Origin: Kiritimatiellia bacterium
GTDB lineage: Bacteria; Verrucomicrobiota; Kiritimatiellia; RFP12; UBA1067
Length of the DNA: 64,000 nucleotides
Assembly: GCA_016296065.1 (NCBI GenBank)
Contig: JAEDKA010000003.1
Span: 53,919-117,918 of the forward strand
Direction: 5' to 3'
The notes beneath the pieces are model-generated. The model did not search any database. It was given only the letters and a program-made list of their open reading frames with translations, and was not told the origin of the DNA. This document shows, piece after piece, positions 57,042 through 64,000 of the stretch. The number at the start of each line of letters is the position of its first letter. The first letter of the stretch is position 1. The translations under genes and the position numbers were made by a program.

Positions 57042-57102
57042 GCCGCCATTATACCATTGCAACGCGGCAAGAGTCCATACCCCATTCGGGTGGCGAGGGA
57101 AA

Positions 57103-59004
57103 TCAGAACTTCAGCTTGCAGCCGACGTAGACCATCGCGCCAGGCATCTCGTAGCCCGGGAAATACTCGTAGTGGCGGTTGAAGACGTTCTCGCCCGCGA
57201 CGTAGATCTCGCCGTCGAGTGGCGAGAACGCCTCCAGGTCGCACGCGAGGCGCACGTTCGCCGTCCAGAAGCACGGAACCTTGGAGAGGTCCGAGGGGTC
57301 GGCCGAGCGGACCGTGTACGCATACATCGACGACGAGTATTCGACGTCCGCGTCGAGATGAAGATACTCGAGGAAGCGCCAGCTCGCCCCGACGACGCCC
57401 GTCGCCTCGGGAAGGCGCGAGACGGGGTGAGTCTCGGCGATCGTGTACGTCGCACCGGCGTAGAACGCCAGGTCGTCCGTGGGCGTGACGCGCGCGGTGA
57501 GCTCGAAGCCCGTCGCCTTGAGGTCGCTCGCGTTGTGGTACTGTCCGGCGGCGTCGAGGTCGAATCGGTCCTCGATCTCGTTGCGGAACGCCGAGGCGTG
57601 CACCGACAGCCACTCGCACGGCTTCGCCCTCACGCCGACCGTGAACGTGTCCATAGTCTCCGCCTCTATCGAGTCCCACGCGGCGGTGTTGGCGCGGAAC
57701 ACGAGCCCCGGGTAGTGCACGGCGCGCGCGTAGGACGCGAAGACGCCGAACGCCTCAGTGCCGAGCGTGACGGCGGCGGACGGAGCCCACTCGCCGTGGA
57801 GGTCGCTCATGAAGTGGTAGCGCGTTCCGACGGACGGGGTAAGCGTCCATTCGTCGTTAAGGTGGAAGTCGTAGCGCGCCGCCGCGTAGGGCGAAGTCAG
57901 GAACTGGTACTTCTCGCCCGGCGCCCAGGTGCGCTGTCCGGTGCGCTCGTTGACGGTGCGCGTTCTGCCGCGCTCGACCATCTCGTCGAGACCGAGCGTG
58001 AACGTCGCGTCGCCCACGAGGAAGTCGTAGAGTCCGCGGTAGCCCCACGTCTGCCAGTCGGTCTTGGACCATCCGTACGGCGAACGGGGATTGGTGTCGG
58101 AGATATGGTCCTTGTGCCAGCGGATGCGCCCATCCGTGACATAGACGAGCGAGATGCCCTTCATCCATTCCCTTTCGCTGTCGAGGCGGACCGCGTAGGA
58201 GTCCATGTCCGTCTCGAACTGGTCGCGCACCGGCGTGGGCTCGCCCTTCGCGCCAGGATCCTGCACCATCGACTCGGCGCGCCTGTAGATGAACGTGAGG
58301 TAGTCGCTTTCGGAAAGCTCCGCGCCGAAGCGCACGAAGGCGTTGCGCAGCTCGGCAGTGTTGTGGTCGCGCTTGCCCTCGCTATATCTGTAGGACGCAC
58401 CTGCCGCCGCGTCGAACGCGCCTTCCTTGACGCCCGCTCGCGCGCTGCCGATGAGCGACGAGAAGCGTCCGTAGGCGAGATCCGCCTCGCCGGAGAACCC
58501 CTCGTCGCGCTGGCGCCAGGTGGTGAGGTCGATGGCGGTGAACGAATTCGGGACGGTGCGCGGACGCGGCGACTTCGTCACCTCTATGGACTCCGCGAAG
58601 TCGATGGGGTTGAGGTCCATGAGCGGATGGCTGAAGAAGCTGCCCACCGCCGGGACGCCGTCCTGGAACACCGTGAGCGACGAGCCGGGACGGCTCTCGC
58701 CCGTTCCGCGCACGTAGACGCTCCCGCCCTGCGCGCCGCCGTAGCATCCGATCGGCGAGTAGCGCGACACCGACACGCCCGGAACGTGCCGCAGCGCCGT
58801 CGGGAGGTCCTGCGCCGTCAAGCGCGCCGTCTGGTCCGCGCCGACGAACGTGACGTCCGCTCCGTCCGCGGTGAAGCGCTCCTCCTTCGCGATCGGCGAG
58901 GCGGTCACTACGACGCGTTCAAGCGTCGTGACTTCGTTGGTCTCCGCCGCGCGGGCGAAGGGCGCGAGCGCTGAGAGCGCCGCAAGTGCAGCTGCTTTGT
59001 TCAT
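57103..59004 (-). CDS. TonB-dependent outer-membrane receptor
   Basis: 633 residues; ATG 59004 with AAAGGA 8 nt upstream. Signal peptide (AAALAALSALAPFARAAE), a TonB-box-like TLERVVVTAS, plug domain (LTAQDLPTALRHVPGVSVSR, GSVYVRGTGESRPGSSLTVF, IDFAESIEVTKSP), then a 22-strand-size barrel ending in MVYVGCKLKF with a terminal Phe. It imports a siderophore, cofactor or glycan with energy from TonB. The neighbouring GH127 gene 61 bp downstream hints at a glycan substrate, but SusD-like partners are absent. Confidence 0.93.
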   Translation of the reverse strand: MNKAAALAALSALAPFARAAETNEVTTLERVVVTASPIAKEERFTADGADVTFVGADQTARLTAQDLPTALRHVPGVSVSRYSPIGCYGGAQGGSVYVRGTGESRPGSSLTVFQDGVPAVGSFFSHPLMDLNPIDFAESIEVTKSPRPRTVPNSFTAIDLTTWRQRDEGFSGEADLAYGRFSSLIGSARAGVKEGAFDAAAGASYRYSEGKRDHNTAELRNAFVRFGAELSESDYLTFIYRRAESMVQDPGAKGEPTPVRDQFETDMDSYAVRLDSEREWMKGISLVYVTDGRIRWHKDHISDTNPRSPYGWSKTDWQTWGYRGLYDFLVGDATFTLGLDEMVERGRTRTVNERTGQRTWAPGEKYQFLTSPYAAARYDFHLNDEWTLTPSVGTRYHFMSDLHGEWAPSAAVTLGTEAFGVFASYARAVHYPGLVFRANTAAWDSIEAETMDTFTVGVRAKPCEWLSVHASAFRNEIEDRFDLDAAGQYHNASDLKATGFELTARVTPTDDLAFYAGATYTIAETHPVSRLPEATGVVGASWRFLEYLHLDADVEYSSSMYAYTVRSADPSDLSKVPCFWTANVRLACDLEAFSPLDGEIYVAGENVFNRHYEYFPGYEMPGAMVYVGCKLKF

Positions 59005-59160
59005 CTAGTGTTCCTTTGTGTTGTGTGGGACTTCCCCCATAAAAGTCATTCTACCCTGCGGTCGGAAAGGCCGCACATCTCGGAGTCGAAGGCAACGCCG
59101 GAAACGAATATGTGTCTGTAGCTATCTTCTCCATGAGGCATATTATACCAAAAAGTGACA
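59005..59160 (-). promoter_or_regulatory. Leader of the TonB receptor gene with possible small ORF
   Basis: Extended -10 TGGTATAAT (box at 59142-59147). Seven nt later an ATG (59134) opens a 27-codon frame (starting EKIATDTYSFPALP) that ends at 59051, before the receptor's own ribosome-binding site. It may be a leader peptide or the remnant of a gene start. No known riboswitch recognised. Confidence 0.45.
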
Positions 59161-59189
59161 TTAGGCTTTTGGGAAAGGCTTGCATCTGT

Positions 59190-59225
59190 AAAATACGGGA
59201 GGCGCGCCGGTCGGCGCGCCTCCCG
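59190..59225 (-). terminator. Terminator after the autotransporter-type gene
   Basis: GGGAGGCGCGCC-N4-GGCGCGCCTCCC, a perfect 12-13-bp stem, followed on the minus strand by GTATTTTA. Lies 22 bp after the gene's stop. Confidence 0.8.
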
Positions 59226-59247
59226 CGTTCCCCCTCAGGCCGTCCGC

Positions 59248-62200
59248 TTAGCGGAGGGTGATCGATGTTCCTTCCGAGAAGTACTTCGCCCTCAGGAATC
59301 GCGTACCTTCCGTTTCCTCGACAAACAGTTTCCACTTGCCACGATGAGTGGTTGTCTCGGACACAACCGAAGTCCTGGTGGCGACGGAAAGTGAACCAGT
59401 CGTCTGGAAGATCGTATACACCGTCGTCCTGTCGGCAGGCTCTTCGACGGAAAGACCCATGCTCCTGTCGAGATCCACGGTGGCTTCCTTCTCAATGGTA
59501 ACCGAAATATCGGCGAGGTCACGGTTTTCAACGGAGAAAACGCCATCCTGGACGGTTATTGATTTGGTCTGAGCATTTGCAGAGTAGTCATTACTTCCGC
59601 TCAATCCCAGCGAAGTGGCATTTGCCATCCTGAAGCCAGTCCCAAGAGCCAACTTGCCAGCCCCCTTCTTTGTTATTGAATAGTCGCCTGCATTCTGGAG
59701 TGCCAGTGCACCGGCGATGGCGGAATCCCCTCCGTTCTCCCCGACAACAAACTGCAACGGATTCTTGCAGTAAATCGCGCCATTCGGAGAATTGAGATTG
59801 AGCCCGTTGAAGTAGGCCGTCTGGTTGGCGGACTGATGCTCAATGTAGTAGAGGGATGTCAGAGATTCTGGCGTACCCGTTATGCTCCAGACGGCGTTGG
59901 AGCTGCTACTCTTGTTCGAGAGTATGCCCATTGCAGCGGAGCCGAGTGTCGCCTTGTTGTATGTATAATTCCATGTCCCGTAGAATTCGGAATTATCCCC
60001 CGCAAGCCTGAACACATCCTTCTCCTCATTCACGGTGCCGGACCCAGTCAGCTTGCCTTCAAGTCTCAGACGACACCTGCGGCTGTTTGCGCTTTCCCAG
60101 GTCACAGTAGTCACAGTGTCAGCCACAACATCAATCGTGTTTGCGAGAGTGATGTCCTGGGCGGAGTTGGCATCCATCGCCTTGATTGTTCCTCCGGCGA
60201 AATGCAGCACGCCTTTGCCAAAGCAGTTGTTATGCGTTCCGTTACGATTGAAGTACGTGAACGTTCCGCCGGAAAGGAACCAGATGTCTCCGGTGTAATC
60301 ATCAATCCATTTATGCGTATCCTTCACATTGGAGGTATACCGTACCACAGCGCCTTCCCCGATATAGGTCTGTCCGCTGCCGTTCAAAAACCTGCCGATG
60401 TAGAAGTCGCCCACCAGCTCGAGCTCGCCGTTGTTCGTGATTGAAGCAGACATGCCGTCCGTCAGCACGAGCTTTCCGGAGTTGATGACAACCCAGTTCG
60501 CATTCATATCACTGGAGACAACATCAGCAAGGACGACTGCGTTTGTCGTCACAGTGCCATCCCCATTGTCAATTGCTGAATCAACTCTGAGAGACCCGCC
60601 AGCAGGCGTTATGGTCATGCCGTGCAGAGAGTCATTGCCAAGGACAAGCCCGCCGCCCGCAAGTGAAAACTCTGCTGGAAGGTTTTCAGGAGCTGCCGTG
60701 CGCAAAACGAGATCGCCAGCGCCAGTCTTTGAGAACGTCATCGAATCACTGTCAATCGCCGCTCCCTCGAATATGTAAGTGTGACCCTGCGCCACATCGA
60801 CACTGAGATGCGACGGCGCAACCGCCTCGTTGATCGTGACAGTGATTGAGGCCACGCCGTAAGTGGAGAACGGTGCATCCGTGAACGAGACCTTGTCGCC
60901 CGCGTGAAACGACATGGCATTTCCATTTGCCGACCAGGGGGTTCCGGAATCCCACACGCCGCTGGAAGACGCCCAGACGAGCGTCGGCGCCGTAACCGTC
61001 GCTACTACAGTTCCATCGACAACATCAAGCGTATAGTCAGAACTGCCGCCAAGTCCCTCGATCTTTACATTGTCCTTGCTAAGTGTCACATTTGAATTCT
61101 CGCTGTCATAGGTGAAGAGATTCACCTGCTGTTCGCTGCCCCACTGCGGATCGGCGGCGAATGCCAGAATCGTTCCATCAGACATTGAGAGCGTCCCGAT
61201 GGACGATCCCACTGCGAGGGCGACAGAGCCGGCCGTGATGTCCAGCCCGGCCGCAGTCGCGGAGGCCGAAGAAAACGTAAGTCTTCCGACGCCCTCCTTC
61301 GTGACGACCGCCGCGGAATTCCCGCCCGAAATCGAGCCAAGCGTAATGTCCGCCGAGCCTATGCTGATCGTGCCGCTTGCGTTAGGAATCACTGCCGCCG
61401 TATTCACGCCGGACTCAACGTCTTCGCCAATCGCAAAAACACCGCCCGAGTCAGCGAACGTAAGAGCGGCCGAAGGCAGCGCGTTCCCGTCGGTCACTAC
61501 CACTGACCCGTTTTTCACCGTGATGTTAGCCGTATTCGCAACACCGTAGTTGAGCGTGCCCGTTCCAATCTTCTCCACTCCGTTGCCTGCCGAAACGCCC
61601 CACGACCCTGAAATATTGTCAACAGCCCCGAGAGCGCCAACCTTGACGGTGTTTCCGCCATACGTAGATGACGTGTACGCGGGAAACCTTGCGCTGAGAG
61701 CGCCAAATTCTATGACTCCGTCGCTGAATTCAAAAAGTCCGTCGGACGTCGACGGCTCTCCACCGAAGAATATGCTCCACGCCGCAGCGGCACTGCCGGA
61801 TGTAGGCGAGAGGAACTTGTTGGCATAACTGTTGTTGCCGCGACTTCCCTTGGTAAGAGACACTGTGTAGGTGCCGGTAAAGCCAGCATTGTTTCCGCCA
61901 AGCAGAACGGCCTCGCCATAGGTGTCATTCGAGTCAGACTTTGCCACTGTTATGTTGCCTGTTCCAGAAATGTCACCCGACAACCTAAGTTTGCCGCCGC
62001 GAATTCGGGTTGACGCAGTCAGCACAAGCGTATTATCACCCGAAACAACAAGATCATTCACCACTTCAAGGTCTGCATTATTAACCCAATCCGTCCGGGG
62101 CGTCTGAAGTCGCGCACCGTTGAGCGACACAACGCCGCTGCCGTTGACCGAGTAGCTCATAAGCGTACCCCCTCCGGTGAAAGTCACGTTCGCGGCGCAA

Positions 62201-63246
62201 ATAACGTTTGAAGCACTAGCAGTGCCGCTGAGCGATATTGTCGTGGCATTGCCAATGTACGCAACATCGGTCAGAACTGCTTTCGGATAGTCATTCGCGG
62301 CAGGCCCGTTGATGGACATAGACCAATTCGCCCCGTCGTTCCAGCTTCCAGCCGATGGGCCGATCCAGCAGTAGGCGCCGTCAGGAATGTCCGCGGCAGG
62401 AGGATCAGGCATGACATACGGCGTTTCGTCAGACGAAGAAACCTCGCAGGCCGGCCGGACGGTGAACGTCACCTTGCCGCCACCAACGATATTGAGCGAA
62501 CCGCTACCCCCGACAGCTGGCTCGACCGTGACATCAAATCCCGCAGTGTCGATTGTGCCGGAATATCCCGCCGGGACATTCACCGTAAGCCCGCTGCCGA
62601 TGAGCGTGCCTGCGGCCGTCGCCTTGAGCGTGCCGCCGTAGAACTCGACCTTGCCGGCACCAGCACCCGCGACAATCGTCTTCGTGGCGAGCGTTCCGCC
62701 GGAGATGTAAAGCTCGCCGACAGTTCCGTCAACGCCACCGTAGTTGGCTACCACGATGCTATTGCCTACGGTCACCGAACCACCCTTTACCGTAAAGGAG
62801 CCATTGTCTCCGTCGTACCAGTGTGCCTTTGAGTAAGCAATGTACAGATCGTTCTGAAACACATGGGTTCCGCTGTCGATCTCAAGATATCCATGGTTTA
62901 CTCCACCGACATGCATGTCGCCAGTGGTCATTGTGAGACCATATGTCGGATCGGAAGCCTCAAACTTGACAAGACCATCGGCATTCTCAATCCAGAATCC
63001 ACTCGCTATCGACTCTGCGGCAGTGAAAGTGATGTCTGCGTTTGGAGCTTCCCAGGTAATGACATAATTCCCGCCTTCTCCGACCCAAAGCCCTTCATCG
63101 CTCCAATTGGCAGTCGTGGTGCCAGCTTTCATGACATAGTCCGCATTCGCAGCGGAGACAATGCCGAGAGCGGCGCCCAACGCGAGGGTGAATTTGCAGA
63201 ATGACGCGGCAATGCGCGTCAACAGGCCTGATTTTGTTCTTGCCAT
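59248..63246 (-). CDS. Large secreted protein with autotransporter-associated beta-strand repeats
   Basis: 1332 residues; ATG 63246 with AAGGAG 8 nt upstream. Signal peptide (LTRIAASFCKFTLALGAALG, ending ANA). The rest is repetitive, Gly/Ser/Thr/Asn-rich beta-helix sequence with autotransporter-associated repeat patterns such as LRLSGDISGTGNITVAKSDS, KTGAGDLVLRTAAPENLP and ITKKGAGKLALGTGFRM. There is no C-terminal beta-barrel and no PEP-CTERM signal; it ends FLRAKYFSEGTSITLR. Likely a surface or secreted adhesin-like passenger protein whose anchoring is unclear. Confidence 0.88.
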   Translation of the reverse strand: MARTKSGLLTRIAASFCKFTLALGAALGIVSAANADYVMKAGTTTANWSDEGLWVGEGGNYVITWEAPNADITFTAAESIASGFWIENADGLVKFEASDPTYGLTMTTGDMHVGGVNHGYLEIDSGTHVFQNDLYIAYSKAHWYDGDNGSFTVKGGSVTVGNSIVVANYGGVDGTVGELYISGGTLATKTIVAGAGAGKVEFYGGTLKATAAGTLIGSGLTVNVPAGYSGTIDTAGFDVTVEPAVGGSGSLNIVGGGKVTFTVRPACEVSSSDETPYVMPDPPAADIPDGAYCWIGPSAGSWNDGANWSMSINGPAANDYPKAVLTDVAYIGNATTISLSGTASASNVICAANVTFTGGGTLMSYSVNGSGVVSLNGARLQTPRTDWVNNADLEVVNDLVVSGDNTLVLTASTRIRGGKLRLSGDISGTGNITVAKSDSNDTYGEAVLLGGNNAGFTGTYTVSLTKGSRGNNSYANKFLSPTSGSAAAAWSIFFGGEPSTSDGLFEFSDGVIEFGALSARFPAYTSSTYGGNTVKVGALGAVDNISGSWGVSAGNGVEKIGTGTLNYGVANTANITVKNGSVVVTDGNALPSAALTFADSGGVFAIGEDVESGVNTAAVIPNASGTISIGSADITLGSISGGNSAAVVTKEGVGRLTFSSASATAAGLDITAGSVALAVGSSIGTLSMSDGTILAFAADPQWGSEQQVNLFTYDSENSNVTLSKDNVKIEGLGGSSDYTLDVVDGTVVATVTAPTLVWASSSGVWDSGTPWSANGNAMSFHAGDKVSFTDAPFSTYGVASITVTINEAVAPSHLSVDVAQGHTYIFEGAAIDSDSMTFSKTGAGDLVLRTAAPENLPAEFSLAGGGLVLGNDSLHGMTITPAGGSLRVDSAIDNGDGTVTTNAVVLADVVSSDMNANWVVINSGKLVLTDGMSASITNNGELELVGDFYIGRFLNGSGQTYIGEGAVVRYTSNVKDTHKWIDDYTGDIWFLSGGTFTYFNRNGTHNNCFGKGVLHFAGGTIKAMDANSAQDITLANTIDVVADTVTTVTWESANSRRCRLRLEGKLTGSGTVNEEKDVFRLAGDNSEFYGTWNYTYNKATLGSAAMGILSNKSSSSNAVWSITGTPESLTSLYYIEHQSANQTAYFNGLNLNSPNGAIYCKNPLQFVVGENGGDSAIAGALALQNAGDYSITKKGAGKLALGTGFRMANATSLGLSGSNDYSANAQTKSITVQDGVFSVENRDLADISVTIEKEATVDLDRSMGLSVEEPADRTTVYTIFQTTGSLSVATRTSVVSETTTHRGKWKLFVEETEGTRFLRAKYFSEGTSITLR

Positions 63247-63329
63247 GTCCGAACTCCTTGTTTGCAGAGGTTAAGAAACCGGTTCCGGCTCCATTACCAA
63301 CGGTGTTCACTACTTTTCGTTCTGTCGCT

Positions 63330-63358
63330 AGTATACCACTTTTGGGGTATGCTGTAAA
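63330..63358 (-). promoter_or_regulatory. Promoter of the large secreted protein gene
   Basis: -35 TTTACA at 63353-63358 and -10 TATACT at 63330-63335 with a 17-bp spacer and a TGG extension before the -10. Confidence 0.75.
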
Positions 63359-63659
63359 TGCCCCCAGACGGGGGAAGCGGGACGCTACGGGCCCTCGGCA
63401 CGGGGCTCGCCCGAACCGTCGCCTGCGGCACCCCGCCAGCATGACTCACAGCTGTTTATGAGATTCCCCGCCTGTCGCTTACGCTTATGCGTACACCGAG
63501 GTTTATGATATACACCGCAGTCATGCTGGGCCGCAGGCTCCTCTCGTGCGACCCCGCGCCTCCCGCCCTCCGCTAAAATCATGGTTTTGCTCGCATGGGA
63601 ATCAGACTCAAACGACAACTCCGTTACCGCGGCGATTTGGTCGCGAGCATACTCTGAAT

Positions 63660-63745
63660 AAAACGGAATCCACCGGGGACAGTCCCTGCAAAACGAATCC
63701 ACCGGGGACAGTCCCTGCAAAACGAATCCACCGGGGACAGTCCCC
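63660..63745. repeat. Three tandem 29/30-bp repeats
   Basis: Units AAAACGAATCCACCGGGG followed by ACAGTCCCTGC at 63660, 63690 and 63719; each contains the dyad GGGGACAGTCCC. The first has one extra G and the third ends in CCCC. Confidence 0.9.
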
Positions 63746-63818
63746 CAAAAACAGCACACACTGCAATTCTCCATGTTCGCATTTCTCATTCTACGTTCCC
63801 CCTAGTTTGCCCGTTTCA

Positions 63819-64000
63819 TCACGCCGCCGCTCGCGCTGGTTCGCTCCAGTCGTATTCGGCGAGGCGCGCCACGCACGCCCCACTGGAGCACGGGAACCGC
63901 CTTGGAAGCGACTCCAGCGTCTCCTTCACGAACGACACCCTCCGAGAGAAGATCGCCAGCCTTCGAAGCGACATCCGCTTGATGATCTGCGACATCCTGC
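63819..64000 (-). CDS. Possible C-terminal end of a gene entering from the right edge
   Basis: The minus strand is open for about 60 codons up to a TGA at 63819-63821, reading SQIIKRMSLRRLAIFSRRVS, LESLPRRFPCSS and ARLAEYDWSEPARAAA. The basic helix-rich sequence could be the end of a transposase, but I do not recognise it, and a second frame is also open. Only the edge is visible. Confidence 0.3.
   Translation of the reverse strand, partial: RMSQIIKRMSLRRLAIFSRRVSFVKETLESLPRRFPCSSGACVARLAEYDWSEPARAAA

Larger units (their letters stand above)
63247..63818. other. Gene-free stretch upstream of the large secreted protein
   Basis: Contains the promoter at 63330-63358, a 77-nt leader, a GC-rich region with GGCGGGGTGCCGC-type repeat sequence near 63430, and the tandem repeat at 63660-63745. 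The minus-strand frame across 63385-63789 translates the repeat three times and has no coding character. Confidence 0.55.

Noticed and set aside
56857..58974. 705-codon plus-strand frame
   Set aside because: Antisense of the TonB receptor and GH127 genes; composition of a shadow frame.
63385..63789. 134-codon minus-strand frame
   Set aside because: Translates the tandem repeat three times and GC-rich palindromic sequence; no start signals.
1..64000. tRNA or rRNA genes
   Set aside because: I found no cloverleaf with a T-loop GTTCGAATC-type sequence and no rRNA stretches; a covariance search would be needed to exclude a divergent tRNA.

Overview
The window looks like a chromosome segment of a Kiritimatiellae/Verrucomicrobiota-type bacterium, probably from an animal gut or another anoxic habitat. 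This is inferred from an exosortase with its own PEP-CTERM membrane protein, a large autotransporter-type beta-strand-repeat protein, a TonB-dependent receptor beside a secreted GH127 glycosidase, abundant GxxExxY, AlbA/Schlafen-type and defence genes, and many short palindromic repeats. No rRNA, tRNA or phylogenetic marker strong enough to settle the lineage is present. Essentially all real genes lie on the minus strand; the long plus-strand frames are GC-rich shadows.

Layout, left to right. 1-3413: a translationally coupled operon of a PEP-CTERM membrane protein with VIT and vWA-like parts, an exosortase, and an EpsI-like protein cut by the window edge. 3580-4712: a nitroreductase and a flavin-reductase-like protein. 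4774-9000: repeats and mobile DNA (a GxxExxY gene inside 85-bp palindromic repeats, an AlbA_2 ATP-binding protein, an Xre regulator, an insertion sequence with several end repeats). 9156-12405: small accessory genes, two of which carry the same promoter plus structured leader. 12723-23237: a four-gene defence-like operon (DUF499 ATPase, DUF1156 adenine methyltransferase, DUF4420 PD-(D/E)XK protein, Z1 helicase-like protein). 23238-26872: repeats, an AlbA_2 protein and relics of nuclease/methylase genes. 26873-35239: a MetK-like gene and a seven- to eight-gene MoxR/vWA operon preceded by a third copy of the structured leader. 35271-37058: an ADP-ribosylglycohydrolase and an NrtR-like NUDIX protein.

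37338-64000 is mostly housekeeping and metabolism: a DUF4186 fragment, a secreted nitroreductase/SnoaL-like fusion, a MoCo-carrier-like SLOG protein, an HsdS relic, LigA, an acyl-CoA dehydrogenase and both ETF subunits (with a type II restriction-modification pair wedged between them), a CPBP protease, an M3 oligopeptidase, a HAD phosphatase, a PTS EIIA-like protein, DNA polymerase III delta and delta', a DUF4381-like protein, a TIM-barrel isomerase, GH127, a TonB receptor and the autotransporter-type protein.

Recurring features: ATGA start/stop overlaps couple many gene pairs. Extended -10 boxes of the form TGnTATAAT recur, and several genes start 6-8 nt after the -10 box, implying leaderless mRNAs. 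One promoter block recurs at four loci; at three of them it is followed by a 5' leader whose helices are supported by compensatory base changes. A ~60-bp palindromic element is inserted in frame in three neighbouring proteins. The best candidates for undescribed biology are this leader RNA family, the MoxR/vWA-HIRAN-J-like operon, and the hybrid DUF499/DUF1156 + DUF4420/Z1 operon.
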